Below, in pieces: positions 37,657 to 49,887 of a stretch of DNA of 64,000 nt. The notes below the pieces were generated by a model, which made no database searches, was not told the DNA's origin, and saw only the letters and a list, made by a program, of their open reading frames with translations. The position numbers and the translations under genes are program-made. The DNA is from Tiliqua scincoides (Eukaryota; Chordata; Lepidosauria; Squamata; Scincidae): NCBI RefSeq assembly GCF_035046505.1, contig NC_089821.1:60916256-60980255 (forward strand), given 5' to 3'. Positions within the stretch are counted from its first letter, which is position 1. Every line of letters starts with the position of its first letter.

Positions 37657-39114
37657 CATACATACGCTTGCGCCTTCTCCCTTGGCTTCAGGTTCAAAGC
37701 TATGTCTTATTTTAAAAGCAGCAGTAGATTTCCCCCCCTTCTCAATTTCTGATCTGCGAACCAAACACCTTTAAGATCCTTTGAACTTCCTGTCTGGTCT
37801 TCAGCAACGACTTTACATTTAAGAGGGTCTTTTAAAGTCTCTGGACTTTAGAGGGTCTTTTAGACTACCTGCCCCTTACAAACAAGGTTCTTAACTGATC
37901 CTTTTAAATTTACGCAGGGAAGTAAAGAGAAAAATATAAAAATTGAATTGATATTTCAAAAAACTGAGTAGAAAAAAAATAACAACATATTTTTAAGGTA
38001 GCTGCATTAAGAAATGAAGAAAAAATTTAATTTCCTCTTGTTATAGTTGTTGATTGTACGTCTTTGGAAAAGAGTTTTGATTTTAAATGATTTAGTATCA
38101 GTAAAATGGCACAATAGTTACAAAGCAACAGTGTTTATCAATTTGGGTTGAAATTGTTCTACTAGCAGAACGCCATTAATTGCTTATTTTGAATCTTTTG
38201 TTAAGGGTGGGAGCCCCTTGTTCTCTTAATATTTTTTGTAACAATGATATAGAAATTATGTAGGCTACCTGAAAGTTCTGTAACTTTCCCCATACTGGTA
38301 AAGTTCTGTTGAGAACAATAATGGGTTAAATGGAAATTGAGGATTAGGTGGAAGTAAATTCAGAATTAAAACTTTCCACAGCACAGCATAATCTGCTATT
38401 AAAGACCATGACAATTTCTTGATGTGCAATGAATGGATTGCTCAGGTTTTCATGCTTTAATATGATGTAATTCTGCTTTTGTGCTCAGTGAGTTTTGAAT
38501 CAGGAAACCTTTCTCCCTCAGGTTGACTGGTGATTGATTGCTTTCGCTCTTTCCCTTGAACCAGTTGAGCCATCTGGATTTTAAAAATATTTATCCATAT
38601 CCCGAGAGGCACCTTGAGTAGGGTGCAGCTATCTTTCTGATGCTGTCATCTGGTTTTGAGTTTAACTCTGCCTTCATAAGTGGTTTATGCCTTCATACAA
38701 ATTGGTTTTTGTATCTCTCAGCTCTGTAAGAAGAATAAAAAAATACATTGGCTAGTGTGAACAATCTCTCTTTAAAATTGCTCTTTTCTGCCCTTTACCA
38801 CATGTTTGTTTTTTAATCTTTCATTTCAAACAAGTCCCAAACTCTTGTGATGTATTCCAGATTTAAAAGTTCTCACTTGAGAAACTGTCATTAGTTTTGT
38901 ATGGTGAGTGCTTCTATTAGATGATCACAAAGTTGTTGTAGCTATATAACTTTCTTTTTTCTATTCAGGTATGTAATGTATGTACCCTATGGCAGAATGG
39001 TCATTTTATGCAATAGGAACTGAAGGTGTTTTTCACTTGAAACTAGGCTTCTTCTACTAGCTTTGTTAATGCTGATAATACGAGAGAGGCAAAGGTCATT
39101 TTTAAAATGACTGT
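37657..39114. other. Probable first intron, unassigned AT-rich
   Basis: No exon or element was recognised. The sequence is AT-rich with a few A-runs (37960-38030). Confidence 0.4.
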
Positions 39115-39293
39115 GGGCCCAGTCCTATCCAATTTTACAGCACTGGTGCAGCCGCACTGCAGCCTGAAGGTAAGGGAACAAATGTTCCCATACCTTAAAG
39201 AGGCTTCAGTTACTACTGCCCCACCACAAGATGCAATGCATGCCCCATTGGCACAGCTGCAGTGGCACTGGAAAATTGGATAGGATTGGGTCC
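39115..39293. mobile_element. MITE with about 30 bp inverted ends
   Basis: The left end GGGCCCAGTCCTATCCAATT is nearly the reverse complement of the right end AATTGGATAGGATTGGGTCC. The total is 179 bp with no coding sequence. The target duplication is unclear and the superfamily not assigned. Confidence 0.75.
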
Positions 39294-40002
39294 TGTACCT
39301 TCTATCCAGTGTAGTTTTTTAACTCTTGATTACAGATGTGGGAGAAGTTTTCATTTATGACTTTAAAAACATCCTAAAAACTTAGTTATAAAATGCTCCA
39401 GGCACTCTGATTTTATATAGAAGTATGAATATCCTGAGCCCGTTTTAACCCATCTGTAGGTATAATTTCACCTAACTTTAAAGCTGCGATCACATGCAAT
39501 TTGTAAATTTCTGGGAAAGTGATGATGACATAATGAAGGTAATGTTTTCTCTTAGGTTCAGACTAGACGAAAAGTTGGGGATCCTGGGTTGGATGTTCTG
39601 TCTCATTCCATTTCTTTTCAAAATAGCCATGGCCCACAGTTGGGTTGGGATTGCAGCTCTGTAAGAGGGCTTTTAAAAAACCATTTTCCGGTGCCGTTTT
39701 CCCAGTTTAAATCTCTTTTTCCTCCACTCCCCAACTATTTTCCCAACTATAGAACTACAGTACCCATCACCTTATCCCTTGAAGGGCAAATAATAGCTGG
39801 GGAATGATGGGTGGTGGCTTCAGCAGCATTTGTAGAGGGAGAAATGACCATCAGTATCTTGATTGTGATCCATGTGGGAGCTTCTTACAAAACAGACTTA
39901 GAGACTGTGATCTTATTACTGATCTCCCAAGTAATTTCTCCATGGACAGTTTATTGTAAAAAGAATCCTAGTTTTGGGCCCCTTCTTCATGATCAAATAA
40001 AT

Positions 40003-40139
40003 CTGCGGTTTTCAAACTCTCTGAGTTTGGAAGGAGTGCCGCTACCTTCCCCGTCTCCTGGCTGCCCCTGCCCCTTCAGGGGGCAGAGGTCAGGACCCAC
40101 AGGCTGGGGCGTCATGATGCCCCAGTTTGAATACCACTG
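40003..40139. mobile_element. hAT MITE, 137 bp
   Basis: The left end CTGCGGTTTTCAAACTC and right end CAGTTTGAATACCACTG with target duplication aaataaat/aaataagt bound a very short copy with a C-rich middle. Confidence 0.85.
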
Positions 40140-40147
40140 AAATAAGT

Positions 40148-43100
40148 GATTGGGGATTAGTAAAACTGTTTCTCCAGGTGCATGTTGAATTGAATTGAAT
40201 TGAACTAACCTGTATTCTGAGTATGATAAAGTAGTTGTAGAGGCTGTTTAAGGGTTAATGTGGAATTCTAATCTACTTTAGTGAATGGGTAGATTCAGAT
40301 TGGTTGTTTTAGGCAGAGGCCATTGCAAGAACAAAATTGACCAGAATTTACCTGCAGAAGGTGAAGTCAGTTTTGCATAAACACAGTGAAAATGCAAGTT
40401 AAACAAACAAGCCAACCACAGCTGCCTTTAATGAAAATATGTAAACTGGTTTGTGTGTGGAACTAAGAATTTAGTTGTGGATTACTCACTTGAATATGAC
40501 TGTATTCTCTGTTGAGTCTTAAGTGCATTTGCACTTAGACATGCAAGTAAGAGCTAAAACTAACATGGTGAACCATGAGTGCTAATGGGGTTACTTGATT
40601 GAAGGGTTAGATACATATTCCACTGTTCATCTAATAATGTTATCCCAAATTCTGTATTGTGCTGTTTTGTGAATATAAATGTTAAATGTATGAAATGGAG
40701 ATAATGTGATACCATATTGTTACAGTGTCTGAAATTTCTTCTAAAGATCACTGGATACTTTAAGATAACCAAGACGGAAACAACCTATGTAGCAGAAAAT
40801 CTGAAGAGGTCTGTCTAATGAGTGAATTCTTAATGGCTAAATAATCTTCAGATCTCATGGCTCTATCATCTTCATGTTTCCATTACAAGCCAGACTGCTT
40901 CAGAGGTTGTAGGTTAGCTGTCTACCAAGAGCTCTAAAGAATCCCGATTACGTAGTGTAAATTACTCCTGTTGAATTGCCAGAATGCTCAGTGGTCTACT
41001 GCATGGATTTTCTTAAATCTCTTCTTATTCAATTCAGTTTTTCTAGAAAACAACTTTCTATGAAATTGTAAAAGATTTTCAGTAAAGTTTAAACCAGTGG
41101 TTTCCAAACTGTGAACCATGGCTCCCTATGGAGCTGCAGAAACCAGCCAGGGGAGCTGAGGAATCTTCATGAAAAACCTGCTGCCCTATACAGTGTATAG
41201 GATTGTAACCCTGATGGGGAACCATGGCCCTGTAGGGTCAGTGGGCCACGCTACGTTTGTTGCAGCAGAAAAGTGTGTCCTGTGACACAACAGCCATCGT
41301 AAGTCTTAGTTTTAAGATATCATAAGACTTGGATTACATTTTTTTCAAGTTTTATGTGAGGTTTTTAATTTAACTTGAGTGCTTTCTTCCAAATTTGATA
41401 ACCTGGTTCTAGCAATAGTGCAGACATGGTTTACACATGTTGGGTTACTAATCAGTTGTAGCTTGTGGCTCCCACCAGCCCCTCTATTGTAGGAGATAGT
41501 ATCTCACTCTTATAGATTATGCTACTGCTGCCGTACTACTGTGCCTCCTGCAGTGTGAGGGGTTTCTTTGTTAGTCATGTAGACTTGTTAGTAGGCAGAT
41601 TGATTTATAGAATTCTGTCTTCAGGATGTGACCATAATACATTAGGGCAGCAAGTTTCCTTTATTCTGAATGAAGAACTTAATTGGTCTCATTGTTGAAG
41701 TGCAGAGGACTTGGATGAAGTGGGATGGGGAAGATACAAAGTCTGAAACACGCTTTTGCCTTCCCGTCACCTTTTTTCTCTATGGATTGTCAAGAACTTG
41801 GGAGAACGAAGGTGTCATGCTCTACATTTGTAGAAGACCACAGCAGCAACTGAGATAGCAAAACCCACAGAAGACCAATGTGCAATCAGAGAAGACCTCT
41901 CCCCCCTTCTTGTTGTGCCATAGACTTGATCATGGAATGGTAGTGATTATAAGTAATGGCTGACTGCTAAGCCAAAATTTGTTGGCATTTTGGGTGGGCT
42001 AGTAATTCTGTCAACCATAGGGAGTGTTTGTTGCAGAAGAGTACAGTTCTGTGGCAGCTGACATCTACATTATTGTTGGACCGTATTGGGACAAGCTATA
42101 ACTGGGTGTCATGCCTGAACAGACATAATTGTTTTGAATTGGAAGGGACTGGAGTAATGGGCATCAGTAATGTATTCTGAAATACATTTGGGAGTGGCTT
42201 CTGTTTGTAGTACAAATCTGGATTTATGAAACCCTCAGGTGGGTGTAATATAGTAGGGCACAGACATGAGGATTGTATGTGTGTGTAGCCTATTGGGGAA
42301 GGTGCAGTAGGTAAGTATCGCATTCTGTGGCCCTGCTGAATTGATTTGGGGTTGAGGAAGGAAGCATTCTGTTTTTAATCTGGGGGGATCCTGAGGATGA
42401 CAGCAGCAAAGAGAACTGCTCTATCTGCTGCTATTGTGGCTGTACTTGGCATAATGATCATTTACTGTACTACTTGCATTCTGTAAGCCCTTTGATTCCA
42501 CCCTTTGGACTTTTTTTTCCTTTTTCCATACACCTGTGTGTATGTATACATGCACACACTATATTCATCTCGAGGATTCACTTCATTCATCTGAGGAAGT
42601 GGCATATTCATCATAGAAAACTTACATTGAAATACATCAGTTTGTTTTGAATGTGTTACAACACTTTTTGTTGCTTTTGCAGAATAGGATGATCCGTGGC
42701 CCCATAATTAAGCCCTGTACCATCCTTTCCGGTACCTGCAATGTTAATGCCACTCCATTTTTATATCTTAAGTGTTTGTAGAGCTTTGGTTCAACGTAAA
42801 AGAAGTCTAAATGACACTTCTGATTGGTGAATAAAGCAAACATTTGGTTTCATGGGCACTTCAAGTAAAAAGAGCAGGAAAGAAAGATGCAAAACATGCC
42901 TGTTTGACTGATGCTTGTTGAGATACCCGGGCTGTCCTGATCAAGTGGCAGCTGAGGATCCTCTGCCTCCCTTTTCTATGCCAAGTGTCAAAGGGTGTGA
43001 AGGAGGGGATTTGTCAGTTTGGCCCTCTGACCAAGACACCTTTAGCACTTGGAACACATGGTGGTTTGACAACTCTCAGCCTTCTGGGAAGGACAAGAAT

Positions 43101-43490
43101 TACTATGCAACTGTCAGGATTATTGGTGCCTACCTCTCCACAGTTTCAAGGCTGGGAGAAAGACTTTGGCTCCTCATATTTGCCAGATTGTATTTGCCGG
43201 TTAACTCATCAAAGCAATCATGGTGAGCAAACTTGTAGAAGTGTACACCAGACACTGTAGCTTGTGGTTAATGAGAACCACAGAATCTAGCACTTTAAAA
43301 CTTGCTTTTCTATGCCAAAGAATGAATTGGAGCAAAAAAATTGATTTGAAATCCAGTATTATAAATAAGACAAAAGTTATCATTGTGCGATTATGAATAT
43401 TTGCTCTTGTGTCCATAAAGTGTGAACATCTATTTTTATCTTAAGGAGAAACACCATCCAGTAAGTACCAGCCCCTATGACTGAAAGTAC
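40148..43490. other. Probable first intron, mostly unassigned
   Basis: Apart from the hAT end at 41097, I recognise no exon, RNA gene or repeat family. Open frames such as 42915-43226 show no family features. A short (GAATT)n run lies at about 40187-40202. Confidence 0.4.
41097..41290 (-). mobile_element. hAT fragment related to 51636-51800
   Basis: Begins CAGTGGTTTCCAAACTGTGA, then 'accatggctccctatggagc', matching the right end of the 51636-51800 element in inverted orientation. The flanking bases are gtttaaac. The far end is decayed or lost. Confidence 0.6.
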
Positions 43491-43494
43491 TGGA

Positions 43495-43702
43495 CATTTA
43501 TCACATTTTAATGCCACCCTTCCTCCAAGAAGCTCAAGGTGGTATAGATAGTTCCTCCCCTCCTTCTGTTGTTACATCAACCCCACAAGGTAGGTGAGGT
43601 TGATAGATAGTGACCTGCCCAAGTTCACCCAGGGAGCTCTGTGGGTGAGCAGGGACATAAACCTGGATCTTCCAGGTCTGAGTCCAACTCCTGAACCATT
43701 AC
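43495..43702 (-). repeat. tRNA-derived CORE-type SINE, full length
   Basis: The minus strand has a tRNA-like head (TGTAATGGTTCAGGAG, then 'caggtttatgtccct'). A CORE-like middle follows ('ggtgaacttgggcaggtcac'). It has an L2-type tail ('ggtataga...ccaccttgagcttcttggagg' in pieces). This head-core-tail order is that of MIR-like SINEs. Its 5' end abuts the hAT insertion at 43710. Confidence 0.8.
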
Positions 43703-43709
43703 ACTAGAT

Positions 43710-44135
43710 CAGGGGTGCCCAAACCCCGGCCCTGGGGCCACTTGTGGCCCTTGGGGAACCCCCAGTCTCCAGTGAGCCTCTGGAGACTTGCTGGAGTCCA
43801 TACTAGCCCAACACAACTGCTCTCAAATGTGAGGGTGACTGTTCAACCACTTGCGTGAACTGTGGGACAAGGGTTTCCTCCACTATTTGCTGTTTCATAT
43901 CTATGATGCAGTAGCAGCAGCGAAGGAAAGGTCAGCATTGCTTTGTGCAAGGCGTTTTATAAGCTTTGAGCTACTGCAAGACCTTCATTCATTCATATAG
44001 GTTCCATCTCTAATAAATTCATTTTTGTAAATTTATTCAAATTTAAATGTAAATTAATTCTTTTTTGTCCTGGCCCCCCGACACAGTGTCAGAGAGATGA
44101 TGTGGTCCTCCTGTCAAAATGTTTGGACACCCCTG
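43710..44135 (-). mobile_element. hAT MITE, 426 bp (family A copy 3)
   Basis: The ends CAGGGGTGCCCAAACC and GTTTGGACACCCCTG with target duplication cactagat/cattagat bound an inverted copy of the 16421 and 31406 elements. It inserted at the 5' end of the SINE. Confidence 0.9.
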
Positions 44136-44434
44136 CATTAGATGGAAAGCTGTGAAAAACATGATTGAGCCAGATTGTTGTACTTGGTTGTGGGTTTATT
44201 TTTATTTTTTTAACAGAGCTGTGTTAGGTTTTGTATCCATTGTGGGGAAGGCCTTAAACTTTTCCTTGTAGGCTATCTTCCAGTTTTAAGCCATTTCTGC
44301 CCAATGTTGCATATATACAACAGGGATCAAATCTGCATGCCTGTGGGCTGGGCAGAAATGGGTTAAAGAAGGGCTGAACACCCTCTTTGTCATTCCAGGT
44401 AGATTTGCAGTTCCATAGTGGTGTATTAATAATC

Positions 44435-44570
44435 ATGATGATTGATGATGATAACAATATTTATATACTGCTTTTCAACTAAAAGTTCACAAAGTGGTTT
44501 ACAGAGAAAAGTCAAATAACTAATGGCTCCCTGTCCCAAAAGGGCTCACAATCTAAAAATGTATGTACAG
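44435..44570 (-). repeat. L2-tailed 3' end, inverted copy
   Basis: The reverse complement matches positions 120-265: 'gattgtgagcccttttggga', then 'ctgtaaaccactttgtgaac' and 'gttgaaaagcagtatataaa', followed by a (TCATCA)-like tail. Confidence 0.7.
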
Positions 44571-44947
44571 TATTACATTTAAAAGAAATATTTGCATGGC
44601 TGTTGTATAGTTTGACCCTTAACTTTCAAGCAGATATTTTGCTTGGTGCCCCTACATGCCTAATAGAAATGAATGGAAATTCATGCTCACAAATTGTGTG
44701 CTGACTATTAGATATGCATACTGTATTGTAATGCAAAGTCTGACCAGGGGCTTTTGAGTTCAATTCATAGGTAACACGAAGGTTCTGTTTACTTTGGTAA
44801 AGGTTTTAATTGTTTTAATTAAACATTAAAAGGTTTTAATTGTTGAAGAAACCATTGAGTATGCATACTCCTTTGGTAACTAAATTAATTAGAAAATTGC
44901 AAACTTAGTTTAAATCATTAGGGAAGGTCACTTAAGTCAATATACAG

Positions 44948-45285
44948 GAGCCCCAGTATCCATGGATTCCATATCCATGGATGTGCCCCCCACGCACCCT
45001 CAGGAGGCAAGGAGAGCTGTGCTCCCCTCACCTCTGGAGGCTCTTTTAAAAGCCCAAAAATGTCACTTAGGGTTTTGCTGGAAAACCGGAAGTGACTTTG
45101 TTTGGCCTAAATGACCATTCTAAGCCCCACAGAGGCCATGGGCAGACACATGCAGCCTCTGCATGGCTTAGAAGAGCCTCTGGAGATGGGGAGCTATGCT
45201 CCTTTTGCCTCCGGAGGGCAGGGGGCGTCCCTCATATCCTTGAATTCAGGTATCTGTGGGATATAGGGCACCCCTGATTTTTCTG
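44948..45285. mobile_element. Tigger-like element, tentative
   Basis: The left end 'caggagccccagtatccatg' preceded by TA, and an interior 'ggtatctgtgggatataggg' near the right end, resemble Tigger/MER2-type termini that repeat 'gtatccgtgg' phrases. The right end is not clean. Confidence 0.4.
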
Positions 45286-45510
45286 TAGGATGCCTTTGTG
45301 TATTGTAACTGGCATAGGTCATTGTCATAGGTGTTAGGCGTTATCAATACCTATATTGTTGTCTGTCACCACAATTCTATGCGTATCTTAAGGATTGCAG
45401 CCTAAATAAGTAGCAGGTTACTTAGCTTAGATGGCACTGGATAATGTTGCAGTTACAAATGTAAACTAGTTTGTAGTTGACCTATCCCAAACAATTCTGG
45501 GAACTCATTC

Positions 45511-45835
45511 AAATCAAATCAAAACCTTTATTGGCATAGACAGACAATGAAACCCAAATATTAGTCTGAGAAATTATCCACATCGTGCATAAGAATTGTC
45601 CCCAGAAGCTCAGCTTCTGGGGACAATTCTTATATAAATATAATAAAGGAATTTAGCCATGTTGATTGATACAACCTCATTCCTGCCAGTTAGTAACTGT
45701 CTGACAATATCAGTTTCAGATCCATTAATTGACACAAGAAGAGCGAGTAAATAACGGTTCTGTAAGTCAGAATAACAGACACAGTTTAGTAAGATATGGT
45801 GGACTGTCTCCAAGAAACCTGAGCCACAAGACATG
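45511..45835 (-). mobile_element. LINE 3' end with long hairpin
   Basis: The minus-strand frame 45834-45610 reads SCGSGFLETVHHILLNCVCY, a Cys/His pattern (C..ET..H.LL.C) like the C-terminal finger of several LINE lineages. It is followed by 'ttggcaataaagg'-type sequence (ccaataaaggttttgattt) and a (TTTGA)n tail near 45511. The lineage was not identified. Confidence 0.5.
45589..45633. repeat. Perfect 21 bp hairpin, 3 nt loop
   Basis: AAGAATTGTCCCCAGAAGC (45591-45609), loop TCA, then GCTTCTGGGGACAATTCTT (45613-45631). The stem extends by two more pairs at the base. It lies between the LINE frame and its tail. Confidence 0.95.
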
Positions 45836-46969
45836 CTTTGGATTGTTTAGTGTTGAACCTAGCTTTCATCTCATTTGAGGGGAGAGCATTAAATCTAGCT
45901 AGGGAGAACACTGTTAAGAATCTTGTTCCCCACTTCACTTTGGGAGCTGTAGTTCTATAGATGTGCTTAGCAATTTTTTTAGGCTCCCAGGTGAAATGTC
46001 TCTTTGCTCAGTGATTTAAAAACACTGACCTTTTTAATGCAGGACAGAACATTAGGCAGACCCTCAGGCAGAATCAGTCATTCTCCAGATGCTTAGAAAC
46101 TAGGCAGTGTCTCCTCCCTTCACTGGAGGAGGTGATAATCACTTGCATTCTCAGGGGGAAGGGAGGGGATTGGGTCGCTTGCCTGGGAGTGAAGCTGTTT
46201 TAAGCACCTGGCGAGAGAATGATTGGTGGATTTTCTGTCAGCTGCCCTCTCCTGCACTAATGAGGCTATTAAACAACTTTTTCCCTTTAAATTAAAAGCC
46301 CTTCATTGGTTAATTAGGTTATACCTCTATGTATAGACTGTTGGTATTCTGAGTTTAAAAGATTTTTCCCCCCATATAACATGAGGGGCAATCATTTTAG
46401 AAACACAAACCCAAGATCTCCATGAAGAGCTAGTGTGATTGTGTTCTAGTCACAGTTCATTTCCAGATAACTTCAACCTGTAATTCCTTAACTGACATCA
46501 AGTGGCATATTAATTTGTTTTAAGCTGTTAACAGATGTAACCTTCAGACTTGCATTGGTATGAGAAAAGCATCAATAGTCTGCTGCCTTGGTGTCTTGCA
46601 CGTTTTCTGTTAGATGTTTTAAGGCTAAAACTTTATGTAAAAATTATGAACAGACAAAGAGAGTGATAATTCTCTATGGGAATTTGGTTTCTTTGGAGAA
46701 AGACCCTTTACTTTGATGAATTTCTTGATCTAACATGAGACTGTAGTTTTAGCTGCAGGAGAGGAGCAAACAATCAAATTTGAGAATGTTGGCCATTTTT
46801 TAAAAGCTTAATTATAGAAGTAGTGATTGATGTAGAAACCTTGTGATTGCTTCAATAGCTTTCTTGAGTTTCTTGAACTTTGTTCAGTTTCAAATAAACC
46901 TTTGAAGTGCTATTTAAAAATATGTTCTAGTAAGAGAAGTTCTTCAAACTGGGGCCTTATGTTCTCTTA
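45836..46969. other. Probable intron, unassigned
   Basis: No exon or element was recognised. The first 150 bp may still be LINE-derived. Confidence 0.35.
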
Positions 46970-46977
46970 ATTTAGAC

Positions 46978-47290
46978 CAGTATTTCTCAAAGTGTACTCC
47001 TAGGAGCCCTGGGGCTCCACAAGCACACTATAAGTGGATGCTATTTTCCATTGCCCAATTTACTCATCCCTCCCTCCCACCCCCATTCATGGCTCTCCTT
47101 CCTCATTCCCCAACTGTTCCTACTCTTCATCTGCTATTCAGGGTTGGGCTCAGTACTGCATCACTGCACACAAGCACTGGAACTTAGGGACTTCCTGAAA
47201 TTCTGCACATGCACTGGCAGTGCTTCCAAAGCCTCCTTTATACTCACTAGAGTGAAAAGGGCTCTGGTGACAAATGTTTGAAAACTACTG
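46978..47290. mobile_element. hAT MITE, 313 bp
   Basis: The left end CAGTATTTCTCAAAGTGT and right end TGTTTGAAAACTACTG are flanked by a perfect 8 bp duplication, atttagac. It ends 104 bp before the acceptor-bounded exon at 47395. Confidence 0.88.
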
Positions 47291-47394
47291 ATTTAGACTG
47301 TAGTTAGATTAATCCATCATGCAGGTGTGCTTCTAGCTGACTTGGTTAACTGAATTCTGTGTTCACCTTTTGATTTGTTTGTTTTTCCTTGTAG

Positions 47395-47540
47395 GACAAA
47401 ATCTTCATCGTATCCTGATTGTCTGCCATTCTGCTAATACTGTGGATTGAAAGGTTTTGCTGTTGCTAGAATACTTTGTAATGGGCAAGAAGCCACAAAG
47501 AATATCATTTTTTTTTCTTTTTACACTTCTCTGTTAATAG
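47395..47540 (+). other. Candidate internal exon with 18-codon uORF
   Basis: The 146 bp are bounded by a strong acceptor (pyrimidine-rich tract then TTCCTTGTAG|GACAAA) and a near-ideal donor (AATAG|GTAAGA). It contains a single ATG, at 47481. This opens a frame MGKKPQRISFFFLFTLLC that stops at TAA 47535-47537, three bases before the donor. All three frames lack a long open stretch, so if the exon is real it is 5'UTR or part of a non-coding RNA. It sits 10.8 kb downstream of the CpG island on the same strand. The gene is not identified. The hydrophobic peptide resembles a signal sequence but is too short to say more. Confidence 0.4.
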
Positions 47541-48861
47541 GTAAGAAATATTAACTAAATTTGTCTATATAGTTGAATACTTGTGTTAGTTCTTGTTCTT
47601 CACAAAACATTATGTGTTCAGTCTGTTTTGAGGGTCTGCCTCTTATTTAAACCTCTTACCCTATTTTTATCTCTAAACAGTCTCCCTTCTTGTTCATGAG
47701 CTTTGTACATGACCCTTTCTCCTTAGGTATTGACCTATGCATGCAATTTATTTGTATTACTGGTGACTTAAACTCATATTGGGGTGGTTAAGGCATTGAC
47801 ATTGCAAATTATTAATTTGGTTAGGCTTTTACAGCAGTGGGTATGTAGTCTGATCTGGCACTTAAGTCCTGTTTGGAACAGGAACTGAAGCACTGGCTTG
47901 CTGGGAAATAATCCATGATTAAGTCATGTGCATGCTCACTATACTAAATCCATTTGAGTAGGATTGTCTGGGTTTAATTCCTTTGTGTGAAAAAAGTTTT
48001 TGCGTTCAGTGACTTGCTGCTGCTTCACCTGAGGATAAGTTTTCTGGTCTTTTGGCATGCGACTCTCCACGATTGTTGACATGAGTTTATTAAAATTTCA
48101 CATGTTGCACTGTGACAAGGATGGGTTAAAAAGTGTTGTTGCTTGTACTGAAGTGAAACATCTGTAAATGACTAGCATAAAACACTGTCCTTATAATGCA
48201 GTTTTAGTCTCCCAGGTTCTCCATCTGTCTGCATTCTTCTGGTAGAACTATCAAGTAGATTCTAAAGCAGTGAGATAAGGGGAGAACCTTCATATTTGCT
48301 GTTAATTATGCAAATTGAGTTGTTGATAATGTACAGTTTGCAACAATAACTATCTATTTTATTTATTACAGTGTTCTGGGGCTGCTTATGTGTCTCATGT
48401 AGAGTCCTTTGAACTGTTTTTCTCTCCTGTTTTGAACAGCTGAGGTGGGGGGCTTTTCTCTCCTGTTTTGAACAGCAGGGATGGGGGGCACAGACAGACT
48501 GTACTGATGAGCTGAAGACCCACTGTCAACAGCAAGGTTGTTGTTGTGCCCCCAAAGCAGGCAACTGAGTAGGTGGGTAGATTTTTTGTGGTGGTGGGGG
48601 GGGAACGCCTCCATGGGAGTTCATAGAACCAAATTGATTTTTGATGTGGAGATTTTCTAGCAGAAGATGTTGTTGACTGTTGTGTTGATAGCCTGTCTGA
48701 TCTCTGGGATGGGGAGGTGGTGACACAAGTTGTCAAAAGTATTCTCTTTCTTGGAGAAGAACCATCTCCATAGTCTTCTGGCCATTTAAGGTAAATGAAA
48801 TGAGAGAGGAGAATGACAGAACAGAAATTGTGGAAGATCTGGCCAAATCTGTCCAAGCATA
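47541..48861. other. Probable second intron, unassigned
   Basis: A local direct repeat of 'ttttctctcctgttttgaacagc' length (about 32-34 bp spacing) lies at 48418-48475. Otherwise no exon or element was recognised. Confidence 0.4.
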
Positions 48862-49199
48862 GGTTAGAGCAGGGGTAGGCAACCTTAAACACTCAAAGAG
48901 CCATTTGGACCCGTTTTCTGGAGAGAGAAAAACCTCAGGAGCCACAAAACCCTTTTGACATCTAAAATGAAGATAACACTGCATATATAGTTTTTTTTAC
49001 CTTTATGCTCTTATAGGTCCCATTTTTATAATGTAGCCCCTTCTTGTAGCTTTTAGTTAGTTTTGTCATACATTCTTGTCCTGTGTTTTCAGATGCCTGG
49101 TCCTCTATGTTGTTTTGCCTAATTCCAAGGCCATTCTCTACCTGGAGAATTATGCCCACTTTAAGCAAACTAGCTCCCCTTCTTTCCCCCAACAAATGA

Positions 49200-49708
49200 C
49201 CCTGCTTCTGCCCTGCAGTCCTGCTGGACCCCACCTCCAGGGTAGCTCCCCTGTTCAACCTGCAGAGGTCCTCTCTCCTGCTAGCAGCCTCCCACCACTA
49301 CAGCAGACCCTGGGTCATCAGCAGGTCTTGGGCACAGCAGCCACACTTCAAACTCCAGTGTCTCCAGCAGTCCCTTAGTCACAAAGTCAGTCAGAGTATC
49401 CAGGGCAGAGTCCAAAGTCAATAAGCCAAGTCACAGTCCAAGGTCAGATTCCTCAGTCAGTCAGTCAATCCAAGTCAATAAGCCAAGTCAGTCTCCTCTC
49501 CAATCTGCACTCCTTCTCCAACCCACACCCCCTTCCTGCCTCAGGTGCTCCTTATATCCCTGAGGGCCCTATTGCTTTCAAGTGGCTGCAGCTGTGCAGC
49601 ACACTCTGCTGGATCCCAGGCCTTACCCTTAAAGGGGCCACTGCTGACACCACATCTACCTCCTCACCAGATCTTCCAGGATTCCAATACATATGGCGGT
49701 TATGACAT
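49200..49708 (-). mobile_element. LTR-like fossil inside the hAT element
   Basis: On the minus strand it starts TGTCATAACCGCCATATG and has a TATA-like GGATATAAGG (about 49553-49562). It then runs into a long series of 'gactt/gactg' phrases, as in the R-U5 part of the element near 332-835. The far end is approximate. It appears to be a solo LTR, old and broken. Confidence 0.35.
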
Positions 49709-49887
49709 CTGCTTATCTTACATGGATACTAAAGAACTCCCCCCAGCTTCCAGAGGCACCCTGCTGGAAGGATAAAAGGACACAGACTCCAGAGGTGGGG
49801 AAGAGAAGAAGCCAGAGCTGGGGGGGGGGGGAAGGTGGGGGGGCAACCACAGGCCAGCTTCTGCCCTGCCTGCCTGCCCTCCCTCAC

